Of a DNA stretch of 64,000 bases, positions 64,000 through 64,000 are shown piece by piece (the stretch's first letter is position 1; the number at the start of each line of letters is the position of its first letter). A model generated the notes under the pieces. It saw only the letters and a list, made by a program, of their open reading frames with translations. It did not search any database and was not told the DNA's origin. This DNA is from CAVZTX01 sp963778375 (GTDB taxonomy: Bacteria; Chloroflexota; Ktedonobacteria; Ktedonobacterales; Ktedonobacteraceae), in contig CAVZTX010000001.1 in NCBI GenBank assembly GCA_963778375.1, forward strand, positions 62,001 to 126,000, given 5' to 3'. Both the position numbers and the translations under genes were made by a program.

Positions 64000-64000
64000 A

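Noticed and set aside
1..64000. tRNA or rRNA genes, or a replication origin
   Set aside because: No cloverleaf with TTCGANTC-type arms, no rRNA core sequence and no DnaA-box cluster was noticed; a covariance search was not possible.

Overview
The window looks like a Ktedonobacteria-type chromosome (Chloroflexota). This is an inference from the mix of a CHAT/STAND/TPR protein, Tat-exported cysteine-rich protein, IS701-type insertion sequence, many dispersed GC-rich intergenic repeats, several PP2C phosphatases and abundant pseudogenes; no rRNA or other phylogenetic marker is present. No tRNA, rRNA or CRISPR array was recognised.

Layout. (1) 1-3975, minus strand: a three-gene operon of a zinc-ribbon protein, a small membrane protein and a CHAT-protease/STAND-NTPase/TPR protein, a candidate conflict or cell-death system. 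(2) 4185-10489: a MITE with a 9-bp target duplication, a TetR/MFS drug-efflux pair, a SecB-like pair and an ABC exporter. (3) 10541-27181: a decayed island with a dinD remnant, a TIGR04255/HTH operon with a broken HTH paralogue, and a Type IIG restriction-modification gene plus GNAT gene that is tandemly duplicated. Both R-M copies are broken, and the first is also split by an IS701-family element with clean 17-bp ends and a CTAA duplication. (4) 27419-43084: metabolic and secreted proteins (Cys-rich Tat protein, frameshifted acetoacetyl-CoA synthetase, ThuA-like, DUF4331, cyclase, glycogen debranching enzyme, flavoprotein reductase) and an SNF2 helicase/SWIM pair. (5) 43104-51094: serine hydrolase, two secreted glycosidase-like proteins, a monooxygenase-fold protein, a methyltransferase, YceI and an HtrA-like protease. 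(6) 51151-63999: a cell-envelope and stress block (two PP2C phosphatases, CAP lipoprotein, membrane proteins, lysyltransferase-like protein, GtrA, GT39 and GT2 glycosyltransferases) with debris of two-component systems.

The most striking signal is in block 6. Seven minus-strand promoters share the same architecture: at least three hexamers (consensus TCtCAT / TCCAAT / TCnCAT) spaced exactly 11 bp start to start, followed after exactly 10 bp by a TACnnT -10-like hexamer. This is the geometry of an OmpR/PhoB-type activator box. It sits in front of PP2C, membrane, stress and surface-glycosylation genes, beside truncated histidine-kinase and response-regulator remnants, and looks like an undescribed envelope-stress regulon.

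One-base frameshifts are numerous and clustered (CHAT/TPR, R-M copies, acetoacetyl-CoA synthetase, SNF2, CAP protein, the 11.8-12.7 kb gene). The sequence alone cannot separate real decay from assembly errors, except where the R-M copies share the same shift and where the insertion sequence carries a canonical slippery heptamer.
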